From contig JBEPZO010000021.1 of the NCBI GenBank assembly GCA_041640815.1, positions 1-34,177 of the forward strand: a DNA stretch of 34,177 nt, written 5' to 3'. Under the pieces are notes generated by a model. The model was given only the letters and a program-made list of their open reading frames with translations. It had not been told where the DNA came from and searched no databases. Positions 28,407 through 34,177 of the stretch are shown in pieces (within the stretch, counting starts at the first letter, position 1; each line of letters starts with the position of its first letter). A program made the position numbers and the translations under genes. This DNA is from JANWZL01 sp041640815. Lineage in GTDB: Bacteria > Pseudomonadota > Gammaproteobacteria > Burkholderiales > Thiobacillaceae.

Positions 28407-29915
28407 ATGACCTTAATTCGTCAGGCCGACCTGATCCAGAGCCTCCGCGACGCCTTCCAGTACATCTCCTACTATCATCCGCCCGATTTCATTCGCGCCC
28501 TGGCCGCGGCCTATGAGCAGGAGGCCTCTCCAGCAGCGCGCGACGCCATCGCCCAGATCTTGATCAATTCACGCCTGAGCGCGCTCGGTCATCGCCCGAT
28601 CTGTCAGGACACCGGCATCGCCGTGGTGTTCATGAAGGTCGGCATGGACGTACGCTGGGATACCCGCCTGAGCCTGCAGGAGATGGTGGACGAGGGCGTG
28701 CGCCAGGCCTATACCGATCCCGTAAACCCGCTGCGCGCCTCGGTGCTCCTCGATCCCGCCGGCGAGCGTCGCAACAGCCGTGACAACACGCCCGCGGTAC
28801 TGCATGTCGAGCTGGTCGCCGGCGATCGCCTCGACGTCAAGGTGGCGGCCAAGGGCGGCGGCTCGGAGAACAAGGCGCGATTTGCTGTGCTCAACCCCAG
28901 CGATTCCATCGTCGACTGGGTGCTGGAACAGGTGCCGCAGATGGGGGCCGGCTGGTGCCCGCCCGGCATCCTCGGCCTGGGCATCGGCGGCACACCGGAG
29001 AAGGCCATGCTGCTGGCCAAGGAGGCCCTGCTGGAGCCGATCGACATCCACCAACTGCGCACGCGCGGGCCGGCCAACCGCCTCGAGGCGCTGCGCCTGG
29101 AGCTCATGGACAAGGTCAATGCCTTGGGCATCGGTGCCCAGGGGCTCGGCGGGCTCACCACCGTGCTCGACGTCAAGATCCGCGACTATCCGACGCACGC
29201 CGCCTCGCTGCCGGTGGCGCTGATCCCCAATTGCGCCGCCACCCGCCACCTGCATTTCACCCTCGATGGCAGCGGCCCGGCCAGCTTCGAGCCGCCAGCC
29301 CTCTCCGACTGGCCGGAGATCGCCTGGGAAGCCGCTCCGGATGCGCGCCGCGTCGACCTCAACCACCTCAGCAAGGCGGATGTGGCGACCTGGCAGGCCG
29401 GCGAACGTCTGCTATTGACGGGCAAGCTGCTCACTGGCCGCGACGCTGCGCACAAGCGCCTTGCCGAGCTCATCAGCTGCGGTGCGCCGCTACCCGTGGA
29501 CTTCCACAACCGCTTCATCTATTACGTAGGGCCCGTGGACGCCGTCGCTGGCGAAGTGGTCGGTCCCGCAGGGCCCACCACCGCCACGCGCATGGATAAA
29601 TTCACCGAGCTGATGCTGGCGCATACGGGGCTCATCGGCATGATCGGCAAGGCCGAACGCGGGCCGGAGGCGATCGAGGCGATCCGCCGACACGGTGCCG
29701 TATACTGCATCGCCGTGGGTGGGGCTGCCTACCTGGTTGCCAAGGCCATTACCGCCGCACGCCTCGTAGCCTTTCCAGAGCTGGGCATGGAGGCGATCTA
29801 CGAATTCGAGGTGCGCGACATGCCGGTCACCGTCGCGGTGGACAGTCGTGGGCGCTCCCTGCATGAGAGCGGACCGCGTTATTGGCGGCTGCATATCGCC
29901 AAAATGCTCAAGTAA
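28407..29915 (+). CDS. Class I (4Fe-4S) fumarate hydratase
   Basis: This 502-residue enzyme interconverts fumarate and malate in the TCA cycle. It is the oxygen-sensitive iron-sulfur type, with alpha and beta parts fused in one chain as in E. coli FumA. Cluster ligands are visible at C66 (RPICQDTG), C184 (AGWCPPG) and C276 (IPNCAATRHLHF). The beta part has GPAGPTTATRMDKFTELML. The length is slightly below that of E. coli FumA/B (548). The start ATG at 28407 has AAGGTGAT upstream; an open frame extends 24 codons further but is unlike the family. It appears to be a single-gene unit. Confidence 0.95.
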   Translation: MTLIRQADLIQSLRDAFQYISYYHPPDFIRALAAAYEQEASPAARDAIAQILINSRLSALGHRPICQDTGIAVVFMKVGMDVRWDTRLSLQEMVDEGVRQAYTDPVNPLRASVLLDPAGERRNSRDNTPAVLHVELVAGDRLDVKVAAKGGGSENKARFAVLNPSDSIVDWVLEQVPQMGAGWCPPGILGLGIGGTPEKAMLLAKEALLEPIDIHQLRTRGPANRLEALRLELMDKVNALGIGAQGLGGLTTVLDVKIRDYPTHAASLPVALIPNCAATRHLHFTLDGSGPASFEPPALSDWPEIAWEAAPDARRVDLNHLSKADVATWQAGERLLLTGKLLTGRDAAHKRLAELISCGAPLPVDFHNRFIYYVGPVDAVAGEVVGPAGPTTATRMDKFTELMLAHTGLIGMIGKAERGPEAIEAIRRHGAVYCIAVGGAAYLVAKAITAARLVAFPELGMEAIYEFEVRDMPVTVAVDSRGRSLHESGPRYWRLHIAKMLK

Positions 29916-29981
29916 AATCTAAAGAATCGCCAATAACTGCCGTTACTGTCAGCCGTATGGTCGTAACTAACGAGGACTGCG

Positions 29982-30998
29982 ATGCGCAAGGCCTTCCTAT
30001 CTGTCCTGATCCTCGTGGCTTATCTAGCCAAGCCGGTGGATCTTGGTGCTGCAGGCTATGCCTTCGAACCCAGGCCCAAAGCCACCTCAGTGACCAAGCA
30101 TAGCATCCACAGTAAGCTCAAGAAAAACAAACTCAACAAAGCGGTGAAGAGCGTTGGGCGTGCATCTCGGCGCTTAACTCGCACACAGGCTCAGTTAGGT
30201 GACCCTCTGTCGCTAAGTTTGCATTCCACAGCTGCACTCGTTGTCAACCAAAGCACTGGAGAGCGCCTCTACGCTAAAAACCCTAACTTGCAACTTCCCA
30301 TTGCCTCGATCACCAAGCTGATGACAGCTATGGTTAGCTTGGATGCGGGACTGCCACTACAGGAAGAGATCACCATAAACGAAGAAGATGTCGATCGGCT
30401 CAAGGGTACCAGCTCCAGGCTAGCCATCGGTACTACGCTTACCCGTGAGGAGCTGTTGCATCTTGCCTTGATTGCCTCCGAAAACCGCGCTGCCGCTGCA
30501 TTGTCGCGTGCCTATCCGGGTGGGAGAGAGGCATTCATAGCGGCGATGAACCGCAAGGCTGCACAGCTAGGCATGCACCAAACTCATTTCGTCGATGGCA
30601 CAGGCCTGTCTAGTCAAAACCGCTCTACAGCGGCCGATCTCGTCAAACTTGCCGACGCGGCCTATCGTTATCCTATCATCCGTCACATCTCTACGTTAGG
30701 GAGTTACGAGCTCATTGTCCCAGTCAGCAACCAGTATAGACACTTGGCCTTCAATAACACCAACCAGCTCACACGCCAAGAGGACTGGAAGATCGGGCTG
30801 TCCAAAACCGGCTACATCAGCGAGTCAGGGCATTGCCTGGTGATGCAAGCCCGCATCGCCAAGAAAAAAGTAATCATTGTCTTGCTCGACGCCCTCGGCA
30901 AACGTTCACGCCTGAGCGACGCGAACCGCATCCGACAGTGGCTCGAACGCTCTGACACCCATCGCATGGCTAGCCAGAACACCAAGGCCCCCGCTTGA
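29982..30998 (+). CDS. pbpG: PBP7-type D-alanyl-D-alanine endopeptidase
   Basis: This 338-residue periplasmic serine peptidase trims peptidoglycan cross-links. It has a signal peptide (about residues 1-24) and then an unusual Lys/Arg-rich stretch (34-70, for example SKLKKNKLNKAVKSV). All three penicillin-binding motifs follow: S109-I-T-K112, S166-E-N168 and K275-T-G277. The organisation matches the PbpG/PBP7 group of low-molecular-weight penicillin-binding proteins, usually an endopeptidase rather than a carboxypeptidase. The start has GAGGA six bases upstream. Its GC content and codon use (more AT-ending codons) are visibly different from the neighbouring fumarase and ccm genes, which hints at a different history or relaxed codon selection. 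Confidence 0.92.
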   Translation: MRKAFLSVLILVAYLAKPVDLGAAGYAFEPRPKATSVTKHSIHSKLKKNKLNKAVKSVGRASRRLTRTQAQLGDPLSLSLHSTAALVVNQSTGERLYAKNPNLQLPIASITKLMTAMVSLDAGLPLQEEITINEEDVDRLKGTSSRLAIGTTLTREELLHLALIASENRAAAALSRAYPGGREAFIAAMNRKAAQLGMHQTHFVDGTGLSSQNRSTAADLVKLADAAYRYPIIRHISTLGSYELIVPVSNQYRHLAFNNTNQLTRQEDWKIGLSKTGYISESGHCLVMQARIAKKKVIIVLLDALGKRSRLSDANRIRQWLERSDTHRMASQNTKAPA

Positions 30999-31072
30999 TT
31001 GGCCTTCCCTATGGGGACGGGAGCGTGAGCGACTATTCGCGAGGCAGCTAGACTGGCCGCATTGGTGGGAGC

Positions 31073-31174
31073 TCAAGACGCAACGCGCGGGTTTTTACCG
31101 ATTGCCGGCCAGTAACAACGGACGTGCCATATGCCACAGGTCGCGATGCCCCCACACTCATTCTTGTTGACCAT
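31073..31174 (-). CDS. Possible 33-residue Cys-containing peptide
   Basis: In the 283-base gap between pbpG and ccmA, a minus-strand frame of 33 codons starts with ATG at 31174, preceded by AGGGAG seven bases upstream. The peptide has three Cys (NECGG, ATCGIW, VRCYW). No family is recognised, and the frame stays open upstream in less protein-like sequence. It may be spurious. Nothing else was identified in the gap 30999-31281, which must also hold the ccm promoter. Confidence 0.2.
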   Translation of the reverse strand: MVNKNECGGIATCGIWHVRCYWPAIGKNPRVAS

Positions 31175-31281
31175 ATAGCTACTCCCTGATCTGAGATCCC
31201 GATTCTCATGTGCGTGGCGATCAACGCGGTTTCGTTTCGTGCCAGCGCTACGTTGTTTGCAGTTGCCTTTCGCCGTCTTGC

Positions 31282-31935
31282 ATGGCCAGCGAAGCCCTTC
31301 TGACCGTCCACGACCTCGCCTGCTCACGCGGTGAGCGCCTGCTATTCAAGGGCATGAATTTCGCGCTTGCCCGCGGTGAACTGCTCCTGGTGCAGGGGGC
31401 GAACGGTCAGGGCAAGACCAGCCTGTTGCGCCTGCTCACCGGCTTGTCCCGCCCCGATCACGGCGAGGTACGCTGGCGTGGCGTGCCGATAGCCAGCCAG
31501 CGCAGCGCCTACCATGCCGAGATGCGCTACCTCGGCCACGCCAACGGCGTGAAAGAGGAGTTGAACCCGGTGGAGAACCTGCGCTTTGCCGAGGGGTTGC
31601 AAGGGCGAGCCTTCGACGCGGCCAGGGCGACGGCGACGCTCGAACGCCTGGGGCTCTTTCGTTGTCTGGACCTGCCCTGCCGCGTGCTCTCGTTCGGTCA
31701 GCGCCGGCGTGTCGCCCTGGCTGCTTTGCTGATGTCCAAGGCCGTGCTTTGGATCTTGGACGAACCCCTCACCGGTCTGGATGTGCACGCGGTGACGCTG
31801 TTGGAAGGGCTCATCCGGGAGCACCTGGCCGCGGGCGGGCTGGCGGTGGTCACCACCCACCAGCCCCTGAATCTGCAGGGTGTAGCGGTGCAACACCTGC
31901 AGGTGGGCAAGGCCGCCCTCCCCGAGTGCACGTAG
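31282..31935 (+). CDS. ccmA: Haem exporter ATP-binding subunit CcmA
   Basis: This 217-residue ABC ATPase is the energy subunit of the CcmABCD complex, which releases holo-CcmE after haem loading in system I cytochrome c maturation. It has Walker A GANGQGKTS, the signature LSFGQRRRVALA in place of LSGGQ (typical for CcmA), and Walker B LWILDEPLTGLD. It acts at the cytosolic face of the inner membrane. The start ATG at 31282 is set by family similarity (ALLTVHDLACSRGERLLF); no clear ribosome binding site precedes it. It is the first gene of the ccmABCDE run, with ccmB 14 bases downstream. Confidence 0.95.
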   Translation: MASEALLTVHDLACSRGERLLFKGMNFALARGELLLVQGANGQGKTSLLRLLTGLSRPDHGEVRWRGVPIASQRSAYHAEMRYLGHANGVKEELNPVENLRFAEGLQGRAFDAARATATLERLGLFRCLDLPCRVLSFGQRRRVALAALLMSKAVLWILDEPLTGLDVHAVTLLEGLIREHLAAGGLAVVTTHQPLNLQGVAVQHLQVGKAALPECT

Positions 31936-31949
31936 GGAAACGCGCGCCG

Positions 31950-32618
31950 ATGCACCGGTTCGTCCTCGCCGTCCTCCGCCGCGACCTCACCTTGGCAGCC
32001 CGCCGCCGTGGCGACTGGCTCATCGCCCAGTTTTTCTTCGTCATGGTGGCAAGCCTGTTTCCACTCGGCGTGGGTCCCGAGCCGCAGATGCTCACACGCA
32101 TCGGTCCAGGCGTATTGTGGGTGGCCGCAACCTTGGCCTCGCTGCTATCGCTATCGCGCCTGTTCGCCGACGATCATCGCGATGGCAGCCTCGAACACAT
32201 GCTCCTGTCTCCGGAGCCCACCGTCCTGCTCGTGCTCGGCAAGACTTTTGCCCACTGGCTAATCTACGGCATCCCACTGCTCGTGATCACCCCCGTACTG
32301 GGGCTCCAGTTCCACCTGCCAGCCGAGGCCATCCTCATCCTGGAGGTGTCGCTGCTCCTTGGCACGCCCATCCTATCGCTGCTCGGGGGGGTCGGAGCCG
32401 CCCTCACCCTGGGATTGCGCGGCGGTGGCGTGCTGCTCACGCTGTTGATCTTGCCCCTCTACATCCCCGCGCTCATCTTCGGTGCCGGCGCCGTCGACGG
32501 CGTCATGGCGGGAACTGGAGCCGAGGCGCATTTGTCCTTATTGGGTTCATTCCTCGTCTTGTCCCTTATCATTGCACCCTGGATCGCTGCCGCCGCTTTA
32601 CGTGTGTCAGTGGAATGA
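31950..32618 (+). CDS. ccmB: Haem exporter permease CcmB
   Basis: This 222-residue protein has six predicted membrane helices and the CcmB-type segment RLFADDHRDGSLEHMLLSP near residue 70. It is the membrane subunit of the CcmAB ABC transporter that drives holo-CcmE release. The start at 31950 follows the ccmA stop by 14 bases. Its stop TGA overlaps the ATG of ccmC (ATGA, 32615-32618), which indicates translational coupling. The length is normal for the family. Confidence 0.95.
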   Translation: MHRFVLAVLRRDLTLAARRRGDWLIAQFFFVMVASLFPLGVGPEPQMLTRIGPGVLWVAATLASLLSLSRLFADDHRDGSLEHMLLSPEPTVLLVLGKTFAHWLIYGIPLLVITPVLGLQFHLPAEAILILEVSLLLGTPILSLLGGVGAALTLGLRGGGVLLTLLILPLYIPALIFGAGAVDGVMAGTGAEAHLSLLGSFLVLSLIIAPWIAAAALRVSVE

Positions 32619-33346
32619 ACCTTTATACTTACGCCTCACCCGCCACCTTCTACCACCTTGCCGGCCGGCTCATCCCCTGGTTCGCCTGGGGTGCCGGCGT
32701 GCTGGCGGTGTGGGGGCTCTATGTGGGGTTCTTCGTCGCGCCCACCGACTTTCAACAAGGCGAGGCCTACCGCATCATCTTCATCCACGTGCCGGCAGCC
32801 TGGATGTCGATGTTCATCTACCTGGTGATGGCCTTCTGGGGCGCCATCGGGCTCGCCTTCAATACCCGTCTGTCGTTCATGATGGCGCGCGCCCTCGCCC
32901 CCACGGGCGCCATGTTCACCTTCGTCGCCCTGTGGACCGGGGCCTGGTGGGGCAAGCCCATGTGGGGCGCTTGGTGGGTTTGGGACGCACGCCTGACCTC
33001 GGAGCTGATCTTGCTTTTCCTTTACATCGGCATCATTGCCCTGTGGGCCGCCATCGACGATGTCAAGCGCAGCGACCGCGCCGGCGCCCTGCTGACCCTG
33101 ATTGGCGCCGTCAACGTGCCGATCATCTACTTCTCGGTGCAGTGGTGGAACACCTTGCACCAAGGGGCCACGATCAAGCCCAGCGGCACCAGCATGGACG
33201 CCATCATGCTGCAAGGCATGCTGGTGATGGCCTTCGCCGCTTGGTTCTATACCATCGCCGTTGCCCTCGTGCGCGTGCGCGGCATCATTTTGGAGCGTGA
33301 GCGGCACACAGAGTGGGTGAAGGACTTGTTGGCAAGGGAGAGCTGA
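32615..33346 (+). CDS. ccmC: Haem-handling protein CcmC
   Basis: This 243-residue inner-membrane protein has six helices and the tryptophan-rich periplasmic motif WGAWWVWDARLT, which presents haem for covalent attachment to CcmE. Candidate axial His ligands sit in FIHVPAAWMSMF and WNTLHQGATIKP on either side of it, as in other CcmC proteins. The start ATG overlaps the ccmB stop. The ccmD start follows one base after the stop. Confidence 0.96.
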   Translation: MNLYTYASPATFYHLAGRLIPWFAWGAGVLAVWGLYVGFFVAPTDFQQGEAYRIIFIHVPAAWMSMFIYLVMAFWGAIGLAFNTRLSFMMARALAPTGAMFTFVALWTGAWWGKPMWGAWWVWDARLTSELILLFLYIGIIALWAAIDDVKRSDRAGALLTLIGAVNVPIIYFSVQWWNTLHQGATIKPSGTSMDAIMLQGMLVMAFAAWFYTIAVALVRVRGIILERERHTEWVKDLLARES

Positions 33347-33347
33347 A

Positions 33348-33521
33348 ATGGAGTGGGCGAGCTGGTCCGATTTCTGGGCGATGGGCGGCTACGGCTTCTA
33401 TGTCTGGGGCGCCTATGGCGTCACGGCGGCCTGTATCTTGATCGAGGTCATGTTACTCAAACGCGCTGCAAGTGACACTCGCCGTCGCTTGAAGCGCATG
33501 CAACAGTGGGAAGAACTGTGA
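33348..33521 (+). CDS. ccmD: Small membrane protein CcmD
   Basis: This 57-residue protein has one hydrophobic helix (GGYGFYVWGAYGVTAACILI) followed by a basic tail (KRAASDTRRRLKRMQQW), the standard look of CcmD. It holds CcmA, B and C together and helps release holo-CcmE. GGGAG lies seven bases upstream of ATG. The stop TGA overlaps the GTG start of ccmE (GTGA, 33518-33521). The call rests on position as well as sequence. Confidence 0.93.
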   Translation: MEWASWSDFWAMGGYGFYVWGAYGVTAACILIEVMLLKRAASDTRRRLKRMQQWEEL

Positions 33522-33967
33522 AGCCACGCCATCGAAGACTGCTGGCGATCGGTCTTGCCCTGACCGGCATCGCGATCGCCACCGCCCTCATACTGAACGC
33601 CTTCCGCAGTAACCTGGTGTTTTTCTTCTCACCCAGCGAGGTGGCGGAGGGCAAGGCGCCTGTGGACCGCGCCTTCCGCATCGGAGGCCTGGTCCAAGAC
33701 GGCAGTTTGCGCCGCGAGGCGGACGGCCTGACCGTGACCTTCGTCGTCACCGATACCGCCAAATCGATCCCGGTCATCTACAAGGGCATCCTCCCCGATC
33801 TGTTCAAGGAGGGCAGGGGTGTCGTGGCCGAGGGCAGGCTTGGCGCCGACGGCGTGTTCACCGCCACGCAAGTCCTCGCCAAGCATGATGAAAACTACAT
33901 GCCGCCGGAGGCCGCGCATGCGCTGGAGCAGGCGGCCAAGGCGCAGAAGACGGTGGTGGGGCAATGA
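33518..33967 (+). CDS. ccmE: Haem chaperone CcmE
   Basis: This 149-residue protein has an N-terminal membrane anchor (about residues 8-25) and a periplasmic beta-barrel. The haem attachment site is LAKHDENYMPPE, with H123 binding haem covalently and Y127 as likely axial ligand. It carries haem from CcmC to the CcmF/H ligase. The start is GTG overlapping the ccmD stop, with GGGAAG upstream. The last 21 codons lie inside the 150-bp tandem repeat, so a second copy of this tail follows downstream without the rest of the gene. The expected next gene, ccmF, is not seen before the window ends. Confidence 0.95.
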   Translation: MKPRHRRLLAIGLALTGIAIATALILNAFRSNLVFFFSPSEVAEGKAPVDRAFRIGGLVQDGSLRREADGLTVTFVVTDTAKSIPVIYKGILPDLFKEGRGVVAEGRLGADGVFTATQVLAKHDENYMPPEAAHALEQAAKAQKTVVGQ

Positions 33968-34177
33968 GGCGGCATGTCGTTTTGGTGCAGGCTAACATCG
34001 GCGCAGCCGATGTTAAGGCCCGCAGGGCCGGCCGGAACCAAAACCCATCCGCCGCCGGAGGCCGCGCATGCGCTGGAGCAGGCGGCCAAGGCGCAGAAGA
34101 CGGTGGTGGGGCAATGAGGCGGCATGTCGTTTTGGTGCAGGCTAACATCGGCGCAGCCGATGTTAAGGCCCGCAGGG
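33901..34177. repeat. Perfect 150-bp tandem repeat containing the ccmE 3' end
   Basis: Copy one runs from 33901 to 34050. Copy two starts at 34051 and is identical over the 127 bases available before the window ends. Each unit consists of the last 67 bases of ccmE (from codon 129) plus 83 intergenic bases. The bases just before the two copies differ, so 33901 is a true boundary. The unit is a multiple of three, and open frames therefore run through with a 50-residue period, including an ATG at 33964 overlapping the ccmE stop. The exact 127-base identity at the edge could reflect an unresolved assembly loop. Confidence 0.9.
33979..34044. repeat. Nested inverted repeats forming a possible cruciform
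   Basis: An outer pair GTTTTGGT (33979-33986) and ACCAAAAC (34037-34044) encloses two perfect hairpins, each with loop GCA: TAACATCGGC/GCCGATGTTA (33993-34002 with 34006-34015) and GGCCC/GGGCC (34017-34021 with 34025-34029). The layout is a three-way junction in single-stranded DNA or RNA. The same hairpins recur in the second tandem copy. There is no T-run, so it is not an ordinary terminator. Confidence 0.75.

Noticed and set aside
32117..32614. Upstream extension of the ccmC frame over ccmB
   Set aside because: The extension is Arg/Pro/His-rich shadow sequence; the true ccmC start is the ATG overlapping the ccmB stop.
33991..34016. The ten-base stem at the right edge as an integron attC site
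   Set aside because: Sequences near CTAAC and GTTAA recall core sites, but only 15 bases separate them and the core consensus is not met, so it is far too short for attC.
33993..34029. The right-edge hairpins as a rho-independent terminator for ccm
   Set aside because: No run of T follows either stem on either strand.

Overview
The window looks like a chromosomal segment of a GC-rich betaproteobacterium. The evidence is gene content and order: metH, a yhdP–nitrilase–tldD run, a small conserved betaproteobacterial-type hypothetical protein, class I Fe-S fumarase, PPDK, and a system I cytochrome c maturation operon (ccmABCDE). No rRNA or species marker is present, so a finer placement would be a guess. 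Both ends lie in repeat-like DNA: small hairpins plus a decayed IS5-type transposase on the left, and a perfect 150-bp tandem repeat on the right. The window may therefore be a whole assembled contig that stopped at repeats.

Layout. 1-862: hairpin cluster, IS5-family relic and a degenerate tRNA-like element with anticodon TAT. 863-1249 (-): rhodanese. 1476-12575 (+): cobalamin-dependent methionine synthase, a VTC2/GDPGP1-like histidine-triad protein, YhdP, a Nit-type amidohydrolase and TldD, closely spaced and largely co-directional. 12782-17287 (-): a coiled-coil PD-(D/E)XK-like protein built on an expanding heptad repeat, a BacNav-type voltage-gated sodium channel with filter TLESWSM, and a SulP transporter with a coiled-coil-rich insertion of about 140 residues. 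17404-17597 (+): a strong sigma70-like promoter, a well-folded RNA of about 140 nt and an intrinsic terminator placed just before the ribosome binding site of an AddB-like nuclease gene (17598-20252). This is the best candidate for an undescribed regulatory element in the window.

20336-24743: two small hypotheticals, a carboxymuconolactone-decarboxylase-like/Rieske fusion, a secreted DUF302 protein whose frame continues past an in-frame TAG, a short-chain dehydrogenase, and a methyltransferase laid out like the rickettsial protein-lysine methyltransferases. 24765-29915: pyruvate phosphate dikinase and a NUDIX ADP-sugar hydrolase on the minus strand, then class I fumarase on the plus strand. 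29982-30998: a PBP7-type peptidoglycan hydrolase of clearly lower GC. 31282-33967: ccmA, ccmB, ccmC, ccmD and ccmE with overlapping start and stop codons. A 150-bp unit made of the end of ccmE plus a cruciform-forming intergenic segment is then repeated, where ccmF would be expected.

Most genes are housekeeping: methionine and one-carbon metabolism, envelope lipid transport, central carbon metabolism and haem delivery to c-type cytochromes. The unusual material is concentrated in the intergenic RNA element, the terminal repeats, the coiled-coil insertions and the fusion proteins. All functions are inferred from motifs read by eye; no database search was run.
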